A DNA stretch of 64,000 nt, taken from the NCBI GenBank assembly GCA_037176845.1, contig JAYKXP010000179.1, positions 22,012-86,011 of the forward strand. Reading direction: 5' to 3'. The stretch's first letter is position 1, and each line of letters begins with the position of its first letter. Source of the stretch: Paramarasmius palmivorus (Eukaryota > Basidiomycota > Agaricomycetes > Agaricales > Marasmiaceae). Below, one piece after another: positions 24,337-37,164 of the stretch. Below the pieces are notes generated by a model. The model made no database searches. It was not told the DNA's origin and saw only the letters and a list, made by a program, of their open reading frames with translations. The position numbers and the translations under genes are program-made.

Positions 24337-25832
24337 TTAAGAAACCTTTGCCTTCTTCTTCAGCCTTTGTGTCGCCTCACCTAGGACTATCAGGGCCGTA
24401 TCCGTGTTCTCAAACCGCACATTAACCAGGCCTTTCCACGCGTACTCGCGCACCCTCAAACGAAACTCTTCACGAACGTCTGCTTCGAGCTCATCTAGAC
24501 GCGATATCAGTTCAGGTCTGTTATTGGCCGAGTAGAAAGTGGAGCATGGAGCTTGAATCTCATATGCACTGTTGATTGACAGCGGTACGTCAGTAGCGGG
24601 AAGGAAAACGAAGCAAAGGAGTTTCATCGGTCGGCCAGTGCTAACCCATAGATGAGTATCAGTGGATACGTATCCCAACTTGTAGTTCGATAATCTCACA
24701 TGCGCGTTGACCGCCTGCGCCGTCGAAGGATGCAAATCTGGCTCGGGGTGGTTAGTCGCAGAGAAAGAGAGGTGAAAGGTAAGAGCGTACACATGCTGCC
24801 CTGTAGCATAACCCCTCGCGCTCGAATCCGTCTGCACCTAGTCGCATTGGCCACTTTGATGAAGCGACCAGGATCGAGAAGTCAATAAGAGCATAGAAAA
24901 CTAACCCATTAGTCTCATCACTCACCTCCTACGACTTTCCTTTCTCATTCTGCATCCCCTTTCCCATCCCAACCCTTGCCTCTATACCCAGGAGCAACGT
25001 TCCCGACTTCATCAAACTGTACTGCATGTTCTTCGGCTGTAGGATCACTCGTGTGCCCCACAAGCGTAACGTAAGGATTTCGTCAACCTCTGAAAAGATG
25101 GAGTAAAGTGGCATGGTCTGTAAACATTGAGGTCAGAAATCTTGGAGCGTGATTAGTTCCCAATAATGTACTTTCTAGGATCTTGAGACACTAAAAAAAG
25201 CGTTAATGACCGCTCAAGATTATAGATTCTCCACGACGTACGAAGCTTGGCGATGAGTTCTTTCCTCTCTTCTGGATGATCTGGGTCATGACATGAGCTT
25301 TCAGCCTCTGTGAGCTGCGAGAAGAGTGGTACGGAGGATGTCACGCGCGGAGATCGCTGGAGAATAGTATGTGTGAGTGTGATGAAGCAGGTATCCAGAT
25401 ATTGTGGCCTTTGCTCACCAAAACGTGCCCCCTCGATCTGCAAACATCCTAATCGAGCGTTCACAACTGTCAGAGGAATGCCAATGAGCGCAATTTTTTG
25501 ACGAGGACAATGAGGAAAGTAGTACCTTGAAAGAGACATTGTGATAACAGAGAAAGAGCAGGAACGGAACCCAGACGTTAATCATAATGACGCTATGAAC
25601 TTGAACAATTCGGAACAAGCTTTGCACGCAACTCTCAACGATAATGGATGCTGCAGATGCAGGGGAAGAGGAGAAAAGATGTGTAGCGAGAGTTCGGCAA
25701 AACCAGAACGCGCCGATGAGTGCTGAACTTGGAAAGTTTCTTGAACGTATGTCAGAAATAAAACGGTGTACAGTTAGTGGCTGGACGTACCTCATAGGTT
25801 CGCAGAGAGAAACGCGCTTTAAACGACATGAT
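24337..25832 (-). CDS. Possible gene of unknown function adjoining block B
   Basis: An ATG at 25,832 (MSFKARFSLRTYE) is followed by a consensus donor GTACGT. Further down are a hydrophobic exon candidate (WVPFLLFLCYHNVSFK), a frame at 25,153-25,539 and a 166-codon open frame at 24,337-24,837. That last frame contains PELISRLDELEADVREEFRL and ends QRLKKKAKVS. The last frame has protein-like composition, but the phases between these pieces were not reconciled. It may be a partly decayed gene related to the relic at 14.0-14.9 kb. Product not recognised. Confidence 0.35.
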
Positions 25833-28800
25833 TGTTTCTGAGGAGAGAAGTGCCGGCGGCAAACACTCTTCCACCTTTACCACCACCCTGTCACCACCTT
25901 TCTCGGATTTCTATTGCTCCTCAAAGAATCCCAATTCAACATACATACTCGTTTTCTATATGACGACAGGTACGTCTCTCGCCCAACATCCCTGGTAGCG
26001 CTCTCAACCCATCTTTAGTGCAACCACGCGCCATTCCTCCAACCTCAACACTCCGACCTCTTTTCGGTGGTAAAAGTAAGGATTTTGCTTGCTGTATGAC
26101 TACGAAAAGGTACGTAGCCAAAGTTATTCAACACTTAAACTCATTTCCCACTCAAATAGACTCAACTCCGCCTAGTGATTGGTCTCGAAGTTCAACACGC
26201 CCTTCCATGTACATCTCAGACCCACAACCAGCAGTACCTACGCGCACACTCCCGTAGCTCCAGCTCTACCGTGCCTCCTGCTTACTTTACCTCAACCTAC
26301 CCTGCCTCTCCTCCAAGCTTGCTCCTGCCAGAAGAATTCGTCATCATCCCTTCACAAAGTTCACGCACCTGACCGATACCAACACCCCAAATCTACACCC
26401 CGAGGCGTTGATAATCTGTATCTGGGTTCATTGTCACCCAAACCTGACGTTTGACGGAGAATGGATGCTTAGTGGATTCTGTCAGCCAGGACATGGGGCT
26501 TGAACAGGGTGAACACCATTCTTCCATATTCGCGACTTTTACTCATTCTCCATGGAAGCCTAGATACCAACACATCTCAAACCTGAACTACAAACACACC
26601 CCGCCCCTCTCTACGGTGAAAACTCTCGCGTTCGCGGATCTTGACGGTCACCTACTGCCCTATGAGTTTCTACGGCTCGTAGAGGTAGAGATCTCGGTGT
26701 GGACGCGGAGGCGATTCTTGGAGTATCGGGTTACCTAGCTCTGGTCACTATATACCAGAGTTCGACTGGAAATTTAGCTTGGATGGTCGTCGAGTCGGTC
26801 TCTGGGCGGTTGAGGATGGAGATCAAGGCGCAAGAGATCCCTGTAAGAAGCGGGCAAAGAACTCGGTGCAGTAAGTGATATCTTACAAGCTGGTCGCTGT
26901 CAAGGTGCTGATACTGCTGCAGAGCAATGTTACACAGAGCTCGCACTTCGTGACCTCTTTCCATTTAGGGAAGGACTCTTACTATACATGGACATAACAC
27001 AGTAATGAATACTTGATGAATACCACATCGGTATCAGCTACTTTGCAAACTATTGGGTGTAAAGGGTCTTGAACATGTGAACCGAAAACTGGCCAACGGC
27101 GTATGATAGGTAGAGGTAACAGTACTGTAGCTCGGAGGTCAACGACGAAGATGTATGGCATGTACGTATAAGATACGTAGTTGAAACGTAGAGCACGAAA
27201 GTCCGTATACTGGAGAACGTCGTGACCATCCACAGGTAATCGTATTCAGAACCTGTAACGAAGAAGGTACGTCAATCTTGAATTCCATACAGTACCACGA
27301 AGGTAGTGGGTGTCTTCAAGAGCGGCAGAGAATTCTCCGTGTCGCTGAACGTTCTAATACCACTGTACACAAAGAAATATCAATACCAAATGAGAGCAGA
27401 AAGAAAAAGAAAGAACACCCACCCGAGGCATACTCCATGGCCCATTATCCGTCGCTTTCTCCTCATTCGACCCCGACACATTGTCTCCCCATACCCATAC
27501 CCCCGTTGCAACCTATGTGGGCTTATGAGGCGTCCAATGGGTGCTCGAACAGTACCCCACGACCTATTGCATTGACAACTGCCAGTTTTACTTCGGGAAC
27601 TTGGCACAGACAAGGCTAAACGGCGTCATTCGTTGAGCGACGGAGAATTGGAGCCAGTGTTCGAGTGAAGGTGGAGCTGGCGGCGTAGATGAGAGGAACC
27701 GAATATAGCCTTCGGTGGGCGGAACAACCAGCGAGGCCTCGTGCAGCTCATGATAAGCTTGTAGACTGCGACAGTGTGGTAAGAGGAAAGAGAAGGATGT
27801 TCTTCCCAAGCCTGCCGGTTCGACCAAAAGGCTGGAACTGGGCCTCAGCTAGATTTCGTTGCCGCTGGAGACGATGCTATCTCAGTAAGACGCGTCAAAA
27901 AGGTAAGGGTCCGTGTACACTTACTGGTACACCAAGAAACTCAGCCGCCGATTGTACCATGCCCATTCTTGTATCCAAGACTCTACCATCACCCCATGAA
28001 CTACCATGAGCGCGTTCGCGACTTGGTGAAATGGCCGACACAAGGCTCGATGGCTGGCGTGTGCCAAGGGAGCGTAATTGCGACGTGCTTAGGTGACTTG
28101 TGGTTGCGGTAGAAAGAGTCCTATGCGAGAGAGAAAGCTGGCAGTCTCGTGAAGACGCTTTACTTGCAGAGTCTTGAGAGGTAGGGACGGGAAAGGTGTA
28201 GCGTTTGGACTAGGATGCGAGGACCGAGCACAGGTCATGGACGCGTTTTAATGCGAATGGGAGGAAGCAAAGGGTTGTACAGGGTCCATGACGCAGAACG
28301 AGAGAAATTTCAGCCTAGGTTGAGGTGGTTAAGGCTTTTCGGATGCTACTGTAGCGGTTTGAGCTCGGAGAGACTGGGAATGGGGTCGAGGTAGTGTCCT
28401 GAGAAGGTGATAGCGACGTTTTGGGTTATCGATGAAGAAGAATACATTTTGAAAGGTTTAGATGGCGTTTTGGGTTTGTTATTGCCTAGGAGGACAATGA
28501 GCGACGTTGAAAAACGGTGAGAGTAGCGAACATACCTGAATCTTGATTCCATGCCTTCGATGGTTCAGACTTGAATTCAATTATTGCTGGGCTATGGAAG
28601 TGTATATTAGACCCAATAACGGTACACAGACAACTGAACTTACCTTTCTATGCCCACCGAGGTGAACGCGTTGAACGAAGTGGTCGTTTGAGGAAAGCCA
28701 AGCGCCGGCGGCGAACACGCTTGCACCTCGACCACCATGACCTTTTTCCTTTTCCATCAAACGCCTCCGACTCCGATGACTCCATAGTTCGACCATACAC

Positions 28801-28850
28801 ATCTTCTCCAATGTAGCAGGTACCTACACTTCTAGCAGCACGCTCAGCTC
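25810..28850 (-). repeat. Dispersed degenerate block B (pairs with block A)
   Basis: Collinear with block A (14,840-18,310). Read on -, the far end gives exon-like pieces with splice consensus: an exon ending at GTAAGTTCAG (about 28,645), another ending at GTATGTTCGC (about 28,530), and a third with NNKPKTPSKPFK. The same three pieces appear at 2.0-2.4 kb on +. The family was once a real intron-containing gene; no function could be assigned. Confidence 0.65.
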
Positions 28851-29721
28851 ATTTCTCACAGCAAAACTACACATTCGATCTTCAAGGGCTCAGAGTGGGG
28901 ATTTCATTGGCGGAATGGTTTCTCCTAACGTCGGCTCCGCCTAGACCCTGGTTTCAGATACTCGACAAGCTCAAAACCAAAAACTGAATGTGACCTCGAC
29001 CTCCAGCTCGTCTTTTACCCAGCACGGTCAACCGTCAGTTATGTCTAGAGCTGCATCGCCCGAATGGCAAATCTTTGCTGCGAGCAAAGCTTACAATACC
29101 TCAGGCCTCAATGTCCGAGTCAAAAGGCGCGTTATCCACACATTTGCAAGCCTTATCCTGACCTTATCACTTCAATGGTCTAGGGATATTGATGCAAGTC
29201 GTTGACTTTTGGTCCTATAGTACTACTACTGCGGCTAGGACACCGGTGCCATAAATGTGTATCCGCCATGTATGCTATCCAGTGCGCTGCAAACATAATC
29301 TTATTTCAGCTGTATACTGTTTCCGAAGGTTCTACTTTCAGCCAAACTCAACACGCTACCCCCGTACACCCACATATCAGGCATGAAATTGAGACATTTC
29401 AGCCCCTGCTGAAGACGATTTCGCACCTACGCCTGGTACCAAGCCTAAATCCAAGCCTCGGAAATTCGATGAACGAGTACGCCTGCAGATACGGTTGGTA
29501 AAGATAGGCCAGGGGCTTCTGGGGTTTCTGAGGATGCGGGTACTGACGGATAGGTAATATTACGGGAGTTGCGTGTGCATCCGGGGCAATTCGTGCTAGA
29601 ATCGCGAGTATACAGTCTTCATTTACACTAGCACTACGTTTAGCCGTTATACATATGACAGTAGGGTGAACTAGAACAAGTGGTTGCAAATAGAACATGA
29701 TAACAATATGAACAAGATCGT
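28851..29721. other. No supportable gene
   Basis: Lies between block B and the 3' end of paralogue 3. Short frames only; the 3'UTR and terminator of paralogue 3 must lie at the right side, but no motif stands out. Confidence 0.4.
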
Positions 29722-31992
29722 CTAAGATGACAACTTCTGCTTTCGACGTCCAGAACGTTGAGCAAACTTTGCCTTCAGCCGTCGAATCCATGATTTCGTG
29801 AAGTTGGAGGTCTTGCGAGGTCTTGGGTCCACATCCACCATAAGTCTGGACTGAAGGTTCATAGGAGGTGCAATACAAATGCTCCCGCCGCTGCTCGTAA
29901 TGCCAACCATATCTTCAATCTCGTCATCTTGCAAATACTCTGCGTGAGAGTTATACATTGGAAGATGAACTGGGGAACCTACTGTCGTCTTTGACCTCCT
30001 CAAAAAGCGTGTTACGACCAACAACCTCGAGGGGCAGACAGTCAAGAAATCGGGCCAGATCCAATGACACAGGATCAAAGCCTTCGTGATGATTGACCAT
30101 CTCGATCGCATCGTAGGCGTCACGATCCCACCAACGATGCACTACATAAAAGGTAGTCCTGAACGACGGAAGGCCCAGCCTCCGCCGCTCACCTTCCGGC
30201 ACCTCCTCTTTCCCAGCGGAGTCGTACGACCAATAGTAGCTCCCCCCTCCGAGCCAATCATCCCATCCGCTTTCGTCATCAGAGGGGCGGGGAACCGGTC
30301 GGATGAAGAAGTATATTGGCGTGGAGGTGGGGATGTCGATGGGTGTACGTGATCCTTCATTGTCCCGTTCCTGTTCGAAATAGAGCCAAAAGTTACCCAA
30401 AATGGCTGTCATACATTAGTCAGTATCAGCAGTCTGACAGTAACCGCAATAAACTTACAATATTCTCCCCATTCACTCTCTTCAATCCCAAGCTGGCTGA
30501 AAATCCCATGTGCCTGCGACAACCACGAATCCGCAAAGGGATTCCACACCCTTCCAGGCTGCAAATCATAACGCAACTCAAATGACTCGAGGCTTGCAAC
30601 ATCTGCTGGCGTCAACATAAACCTATACCCCGTCAGTCCAATCAACCACTTTGACACCATTTCCAACGCACCTCACGGATCTATCATCCATCACAGTCGT
30701 GTTTTCTCGCATAGCTTCCGGGACGAGAAACCGTTCCTTCCAAGGGCAGTAGTACCATCTCTCTCTCTCCCCCGGATATCTAACGATAATCTCTCGGGAT
30801 GTTCTGTGGTAAATCGTGCCAGGCAGGTATGAGAGGATGATTCTGGCGTTCAGCATGTTGGGGCACTCTGGGGTTGCATTACGGGACCAGCGGATTCCTG
30901 CGATGATATTGTGTACGGGAAGAATTGCGATGAGGTATTGGAAAAGAAGGTTAGTGTTGCTGAAGGCCTGGAGATCCAGGGAAGGATGATTGGTACCGGG
31001 AAGTGCGAGACCTGACCAAGACCAAACATTGTAATATAGATTGGATGAATCAGCCACATAGGGCCCTCGGTGAAACGTGCCATTTCCGGGGTTGACCCAT
31101 AGTTCACGAAACCGCTAAACGACCAATTGTAAGAATCAAGTTGGCATTTCGAGGAGTTGACATACCGTGAACGCGTCGACTCCTTGTGCTTTTGCTGACT
31201 GGGTAGAGGGGAAAGTTAGAACAGATCAAATCAACAGATAACGAGGTACACCGCACATAGCAAAGATATGTTTGCAACATACACGAGAAGCCATTTCGTT
31301 CAAATATATGCGATACCGGTACAAGTGCTGCATCAAGGGTGACGCTAAGCAAGGTTCGATCACAGATTGAAATACTTTTCCTCACCATCATAAAAAACGA
31401 GTGCTGGCAACGCACTGTAGGCGATATAGCCAAAAAGCTCCACCCAGTTCACATCCCTACATCTTCGTCAGCACATGGAGCTCGGGAAAATGGATATGAG
31501 CAGCTCACTTTACAGTGGAAAAGGTTTTGAAATCATGCTCGTAGGCCTATACAGATGCAGGGTGATCAGTGATGCAAGGCTCTGAAAATAAGAGCATACT
31601 TACCCGAACAGCATCGGGGCCAGTATATTGGACATGTAAAAACTCTTCGTCTTTATCTTCGCCGCGGATGCTAACAGCGTGAATAATTCGACGAGCATCA
31701 AAGATTTCCTTCATCCAGCCTCTTGTATCCACTATTATCACCGGACTCTCCGCAATCTTTCGTTTGAGACGGATATTTGGCACTTTTAGTTCATGAAACT
31801 GAAGTATTTCACGGTCAGAAAGATGGGTCAGGCGCCAGCAATTTATCAACAAACCTGAGCCAAAGCCGTCTGCTGTCCCTCTGCCACTCGCACTAGGTTT
31901 CCCGGAATATGGTTGTTGTTGTGTTGATCACCTCCGACGGCCGAAAAGACTCCACCGTGGATAGTGACATGGGAGCAGCCGGTGAACGCCAT
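29722..31992 (-). CDS. Paralogue 3 of ten-exon I-x-GG-motif protein, intact
   Basis: Exons on -: 31,992-31,855; 31,798-31,604; 31,546-31,509; 31,456-31,386; 31,344-31,283; 31,198-31,166; 31,114-30,672; 30,622-30,459; 30,405-29,983; 29,939-29,722. All junctions keep frame and all use GT-AG. The product is 594 residues. It starts MAFTGCSHVTIHGGVFSAVG, so the I-x-GG-x-F-x-x-V-x-G motif is at residues 10-21. It then has a basic RLKRK stretch (about 55-60), a tryptophan-rich middle (DSGWDDWLGG-like near the C-terminal third) and a basic tail RRLKAKFAQRSGRRKQ. No catalytic motif, signal peptide or clear membrane helix was seen. The N-terminal motif occurs in many agaricomycete proteins, some NLR-like. 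Function is unknown. No stop or frame break was found, so this is the reference copy for judging the others. Confidence 0.8.
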
Positions 31993-32250
31993 GGGGAAGA
32001 TGGTGGTTGAAGGTCAAGGTATGTGCGTGTAAAATCCATATTCACCTCAGTGCTATTCCTACACAGGAGTTGGACGTTGAGTGCGAGAATGAATGATATC
32101 GATTGGGACAGTGCTGCTGTGAGTCATGTCACATGGCGAACAGGACAAATGACATTCGCTGCACTTGTCGATTACATGAAAGCAGCTTCGAAAGTGTCGT
32201 GCGATGTGGGCTTATCTCTGCCAAGCGAAGGAAAGGGGCTCCCGTTATCC
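31993..32250 (-). promoter_or_regulatory. Conserved upstream region of paralogue 3
   Basis: Carries the words shared by the family upstream regions: CACCATCTTCCCC just before the ATG (read on -), a GATATC word at about 32,096, and GTGAGTCATGTCACATGG at about 32,120. Confidence 0.45.
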
Positions 32251-32399
32251 AGCCTATCGTGTCCTTTCTGAGCACCTGGGAATTGACAATCTTTCGCCGA
32301 AGCCTAGACCTGTAACCGATGCCTAGCAAGCATGTACTCTTCACGTAGGGGCATGTCACAGGTCTAGCCCGAGCCTATATTCCCGGTCTTGAATTATTG

Positions 32400-32710
32400 A
32401 TACTGAAGCATGTTCTTCAGTGATACGAATACAACCCAAAGATTCATTGACATACCTGTACCAGAGTCTCCAACTGTCACTCGGATTCACGAGATGTACC
32501 GGACCTCGTCCGATAGCGCCTAAGCCATGGTTATGCTGATTACCCCCGACCATAAAGTTTGCTCCACTAAAAAGTAATATGGGAGCATCCTTCGAACGAC
32601 ACGGGGGAGATGACGGTTCAAGGTCAAGATGTATGCCTGTAGAATACATGCTCGCTTCAATGTATTGTTGCAAGTGGGCGCTGAACGGGAGAATGATCAT
32701 GATATCGATT
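32400..32710 (-). pseudogene. Orphan first exon of the I-x-GG family
   Basis: Read on -, this encodes a relic of exon 1: a GGNQHNHGLG segment matching GGNQHNTHGLG of paralogue 1. The VTI-GG half lies in another frame, with an in-frame TAG in the original phase. A family-type upstream region follows at 32,640-32,880. None of exons 2-10 lies next to it; the intact paralogue 3 begins 0.4 kb downstream in the same orientation. It is a truncated tandem duplicate. Confidence 0.65.
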
Positions 32711-34890
32711 AAGACTGTATTGGCGTGAGTCTTGCCGCATGGCGAACAGGAAAATTGACATTCACAGCGTCTGCGAATGACAGGGAGAGGCTTCGAAAGA
32801 GCACTGTGCGGGGGAGCACAATCTTCGAGTATCTTGGACGCAAGGCAAAGCTTGAAGCTTGAAGCCCAGCGGAATTCAACTCAAGCCACCGTTTACCGTC
32901 TTGCCAGCATGAGTAGGGCATAGGTTGCGAGTTACAGTCTCGAGTGCAAACTGGCTTGCGCTCGCACTCAGGCGTAGCCTCACGGAAACAGAAACATCAC
33001 GCATCAAGACAGATGACATCCGCATCGAAGCCCTGAAAGTTCCTGGGCCATGCTCGGAGGTCGGAGGTCGGAGATAGCTGGGAATTCCTGGTCCTTGCAG
33101 TGCTTTCGGGACGTCCAGCAAATGAACCGAGGCTGGAAATTTGAAATTGCACCGAGTTGCTGTTGACGGTACGGCGTTAGCACGTCATTCCAAAAAGAAA
33201 CCCAAATCAATTGCAAAGGTACTCACCTGAACGTATAGATACTCTTTCACCAACCGACACTCCCAGATGTATACCACCTCCGTTCTATCCCAAGAACAGA
33301 ACTACCAGACACCGCTCCCGTTGACTCTGAAGCAAGAGCCCTGGGGGAAGTCAAGTAGAATGAGAAGGGGTATGTTCGTACTATTGCGCCTGCACCGAAA
33401 CCAAGGAGTCTTTCGGATCCCGAACGTTCACGTTTACTAGAACCGGGACGCGTTCAGCAAGAATCAACAATTAGATATGCGCGCATACCGTAGATTTCGG
33501 CTCTTCATGATCGCCAACTTGAGCCTTGAAGCTCGAAGGCAGAGATGAGTCCTCCAACGACTCGACTGGAACGCACATCACTAGCCCATGGACACCTCAA
33601 CTTTGACAGGATATCCTTGGGTCTACGCCAATACCGTTTCGGAAACTCGACAAAAAAGTCTGCATGGCCGTAAAGGTGAACGATAGATCATTGAGATGAG
33701 CGTCGATGGAACAAGAGCCAACGGCTACAGCTGGTGCGGACGCTGGGTGAAAGTTTTTCGGGCATGATGTTTCTACAATGACGAGAAGCTGTTCGGGCTC
33801 CGACTTGCAAGCTCCGAATGATCCAAAGTTGAGAGTACTGTGAACGAAAGGATATCAATTAGCTGAAGCCCAAGAGGAAGGAACCAGTACTCACTGAACG
33901 TTTAGAGTATTCCAAAGCGTGATTCTCTTCATAATCCCGGTGCTGAACAATTCCTACGGTTGATTAGGAATGAAAGCGACTCGGAAAACAGATCCCGTAT
34001 CCCCTTCACGCAGATACCATCGTACAGAGCGGAATGTTTCTGCGCTTGTACATGAGACGACTGCATTCGTCTGGCGCGTCTTGTGGAAAGAGAGAACAGG
34101 GAGCTGGGCTGTTGAAGGGGATTGAACGTAGTGCACCGGAAATGATACTGGAAACGTTCGTGATCTCTCTAAGCCTCGGCATTACCTCCACTACCCAACC
34201 TAACCCGCTTTAGTTTGACGATGGAACCCATATATCATCGCACCGAAGATAACAGAGGGAGCGGGGTCGATTTACTGGAGTTGATCATCGGAGCGTGGGG
34301 CGACCCTTTGGACGTGAATGGATATCACCTCTCCACCGTTCGTTTAGAAAATTTCGGGATAAACGAATGGCATCAACACCCTGAGAAGCGTCCAACATTC
34401 AACGTTCAACAGCCCGAGGAACGACGAAATGCCGCGCAGAGCTAATCATCTACACGAGGACCAGACCTGGGGCTCGTGCACTGGCATAGACATAACTGCC
34501 GCAACCACCACATCAGCAAAACGGTTGATCCAACTTGGATTACTTGACAAGGAAAAAATCACTTGGTAAGGAACGAAAGTGGCTTTTTACTTGGCAAGCG
34601 ACACTTACTTGCCGGTCAACTAACTCTCTCCTGGGAAACGATACTTTGACTTGAGAAAATCTACTTTTACTTGGGATACATTCAAATTGCCCCAAAACCA
34701 TCCATTTCCGCTGCGGTGCTCTCGCTGCAGCCTTCCTACCAGACAAGGCAGAGATTATAATTACTCCTCTCATTATCGCACCCGGCTCCAAACCCGCGAC
34801 GAACCATGACACCCGAACATCTTGCAAATGACGTTCTCCACCTCGTTCGAGTAATGTCATAGTCCTACGGAAGTTTCAGTCTTCAATCAG
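32711..34890. other. No supportable gene
   Basis: Contains the upstream-region match of the orphan exon (to about 32,880). Beyond it are splice-like words on - (CTCACCTGAACGT at 33,223; CTCACTGAACG at 33,892, similar to 11,836), but no protein could be assembled. Probably decayed family DNA. Confidence 0.35.
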
Positions 34891-35340
34891 TAGGGTCGGT
34901 ATCGATCACGTACATTCTAAAGACAAGAGCCCATAATCCCTAAATTCGTCTTCGGAGGTGATCTGAGTGCAAGTGATCCGGCGGTCAGCATAAGTAACAT
35001 GGTGACAATAATACCACATACCATGTGCCACTCCTGACTCTCTGGCATTCTTCGTTCAAGTTCCAGGTCGTACACGGAGAAGGCTATGGTAGAATCAGCA
35101 AATGGAAAGTTCAAGTCAACGAAGTGACACGTACTTGGTTTTCTCTCTCGCGCCTGATCGTGACTACACCGACGAGGATTGTTAGGTTCTACAGCTAGAA
35201 ATATTTAGCATAGAACACATAGCCAAACAATGCAACGTACCAATTCCACCGCCTGATGTTTGCCATCACAGTACCTCTTGCGTGCTCTTTTCAATGTCTC
35301 GTACAAGGCCTAGGACCCCTCCTTGATATAACACTTCCGT
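34891..35340 (-). pseudogene. Gene fragment with membrane-like and charged-tail exons
   Basis: On -, three exon-like pieces join across GT-AG pairs: one ending in NLTILVGVVTIRRERENQ, one AFSVYDLELERRMPESQEWH, and one ITSEDEFRDYGLLSLE. The pattern (hydrophobic helix then charged tail) suggests the C-terminal end of a membrane protein. The 5' part could not be found and a stop interrupts the preceding frame, so this is a fragment. Family not recognised. Confidence 0.35.
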
Positions 35341-35872
35341 GGCTAGAACCAAGATCTGACATCAGTATCGGAGTGAGGAAGACATGATTCGCACACACCG
35401 TGCTGTGTTGGTTTTGTCTTCCTTGCCTAGTGTGACATTGTGAGATGGACTACGAATAGGTTCAGCCATTTCAATAAAAAGAGTAACGAATCCCATACCT
35501 TGGATTTTCGAGGATACAGGAGGGGAGTGGTTATTGGAAGTGATGAGCATAATGGGAACAAGATGGGAGAGCGATGGGAAGAAGAGAAATTTTACGCGTG
35601 GGAATGGCGGCTCTACTCCATGACTCATGCTGCGAACCACCCCGGTCCAGGACTTCAACGTTTCAATGTTCAACAGCAACTTCCGCCGGAGTCGTGTCCC
35701 GTCGTTTAACTTTCTCTCCTGCATTCAAACATTCACCCTCATGCCTTTGCCATGGTACGCGTAGTTTCCACCTAGTTTTCGTGTCCCTTGTGTATCTGTA
35801 AACTCTGAACGTTCTGAACTTCAAATTCACGCCTTCAACTCACCAGCCTTGTGTTTCTCAACCATGCATCAA
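35341..35872. other. No supportable gene
   Basis: DNA of ordinary composition up to the sharp start of the AT-rich palindrome at 35,873. Nothing recognised. Confidence 0.4.
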
Positions 35873-37164
35873 CTATGGTATGAACCAGTTGGTGCTGATG
35901 CATCCACAATGGTAACAACCGTAAAGCTGTCTGAGGGCAAACTAGGCTGAGCAGTTACCAATGATGTTACCAGTAGATAGACAGCATCCCGGAGCTCCTG
36001 GAGCTTCCCCGGGTTGGAAAGCTCCAGAATCCGGTGCTCCGGAGGATTGAACCTGAGACTAACAAAATTGTTACTAAGCATCAAAGATCTCAGATCCTAA
36101 TTCCACGCAGACACTATATCCACTGATCTATGGTTCCTTTACCATATTATATGTGTGTACTGACTATAGTCCCACTCTAGCAGGGCCAAATAGCTGCGCT
36201 TTTTTGGCTTTTAAAATTCCCACACTCTCTGGGCTGTAATCCAGCCACTGGGGGGCTATTATAGCACAGAATGGGCTACTAAAAATCGGATTTTTGTGCT
36301 AATAAATTGTATTATGCTCTATTATGCTAGAGGAGCATTCCCACACTGCTCAGAACCAATATTATATACAAAAAAGCAGTATAAACAGGGTGTAATCTGA
36401 GAATAGGCTATTGAATCATAGGCTATAGGCCAGATATTGACATGGGGTAAGTTGGAGGACCTAGATACATTAAATACAAGCTTGGGAATACCACATAGTA
36501 CATGGATTAGTGAGATAATGGTGCTTAAATATCAAAAATACTGAAAATCTCCGAAATTGGGGGAATAAAATTACAGGATAAGATTTAATGCAGCTAGGGC
36601 TTAGATATTGTGGATGAGGGATGATATACATGTCCCCTTGATGGGTTTACAATCCTGGAGAGCTGCCTATTTTTCCAGATTTATTACAGCTAAATTCGCT
36701 TTTTTTGGACATTGGTAATACTATACCACAGGGAATGATTGGGATGGGCTAATTCTTGTTCATAACCCACTCTAGGGTGTATAGATGATGAACATATACT
36801 TGCCCAAGCACTCCTGTATGTGCAACACCTTGTTCAATCCAATGTATTGTACAGTTATGTAATACTACCAGTAATCCATGAATAGCACCTCAGGGAAGCA
36901 TCCCAGCACCAGGGGGAGTTCAGAATCGAGTTCAGGCACCCAAAATACACTTTCCTACTATGAAAGGACATTTTTTGAATACATCTGTATGTTGCTACAT
37001 AAAAAATACATAAAAAATCGCATTTTTAGGGGTTTTTGTGTACTGGAGCATGGGGATTGCTCCTAAAATCACCAAAAGTGAATGAGAGACCTTTCACTAT
37101 GCATAGAACAGTAATTCCCAGTGCCTCTATGAATCCCATGACAGGAATCCTTATCACAGATGCA
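35873..37164 (+). repeat. Palindrome 1, left arm (AT-rich element)
   Basis: Pairs base for base with 37,703-38,994: the coordinates of paired bases always sum to 74,867, so there is no net indel over 1,292 bp, with only scattered substitutions. The arm is AT-rich against its flanks. It contains a frame also found in the other three arms (MNSTSGKHPST..., 36,878-37,066). That frame is probably not a gene, because it lies in both orientations and has no independent support. Confidence 0.9.
36044..36130 (-). other. tRNA-like Pol III box pair, left arm of palindrome 1
   Basis: Mirror image of the pair at 38,737-38,823: an A-box-like TGGATCAGTGG and a B-box-like GGTTCAATCC 77 bases apart, reading outward. 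No tRNA cloverleaf folds convincingly, so it is tRNA-derived at most. Confidence 0.45.

Noticed and set aside
36878..37066. 62-codon frame (MNSTSGKHPST...) found four times
   Set aside because: Identical in all four arms because the DNA is repeated; no splice sites, homology or composition supports coding.
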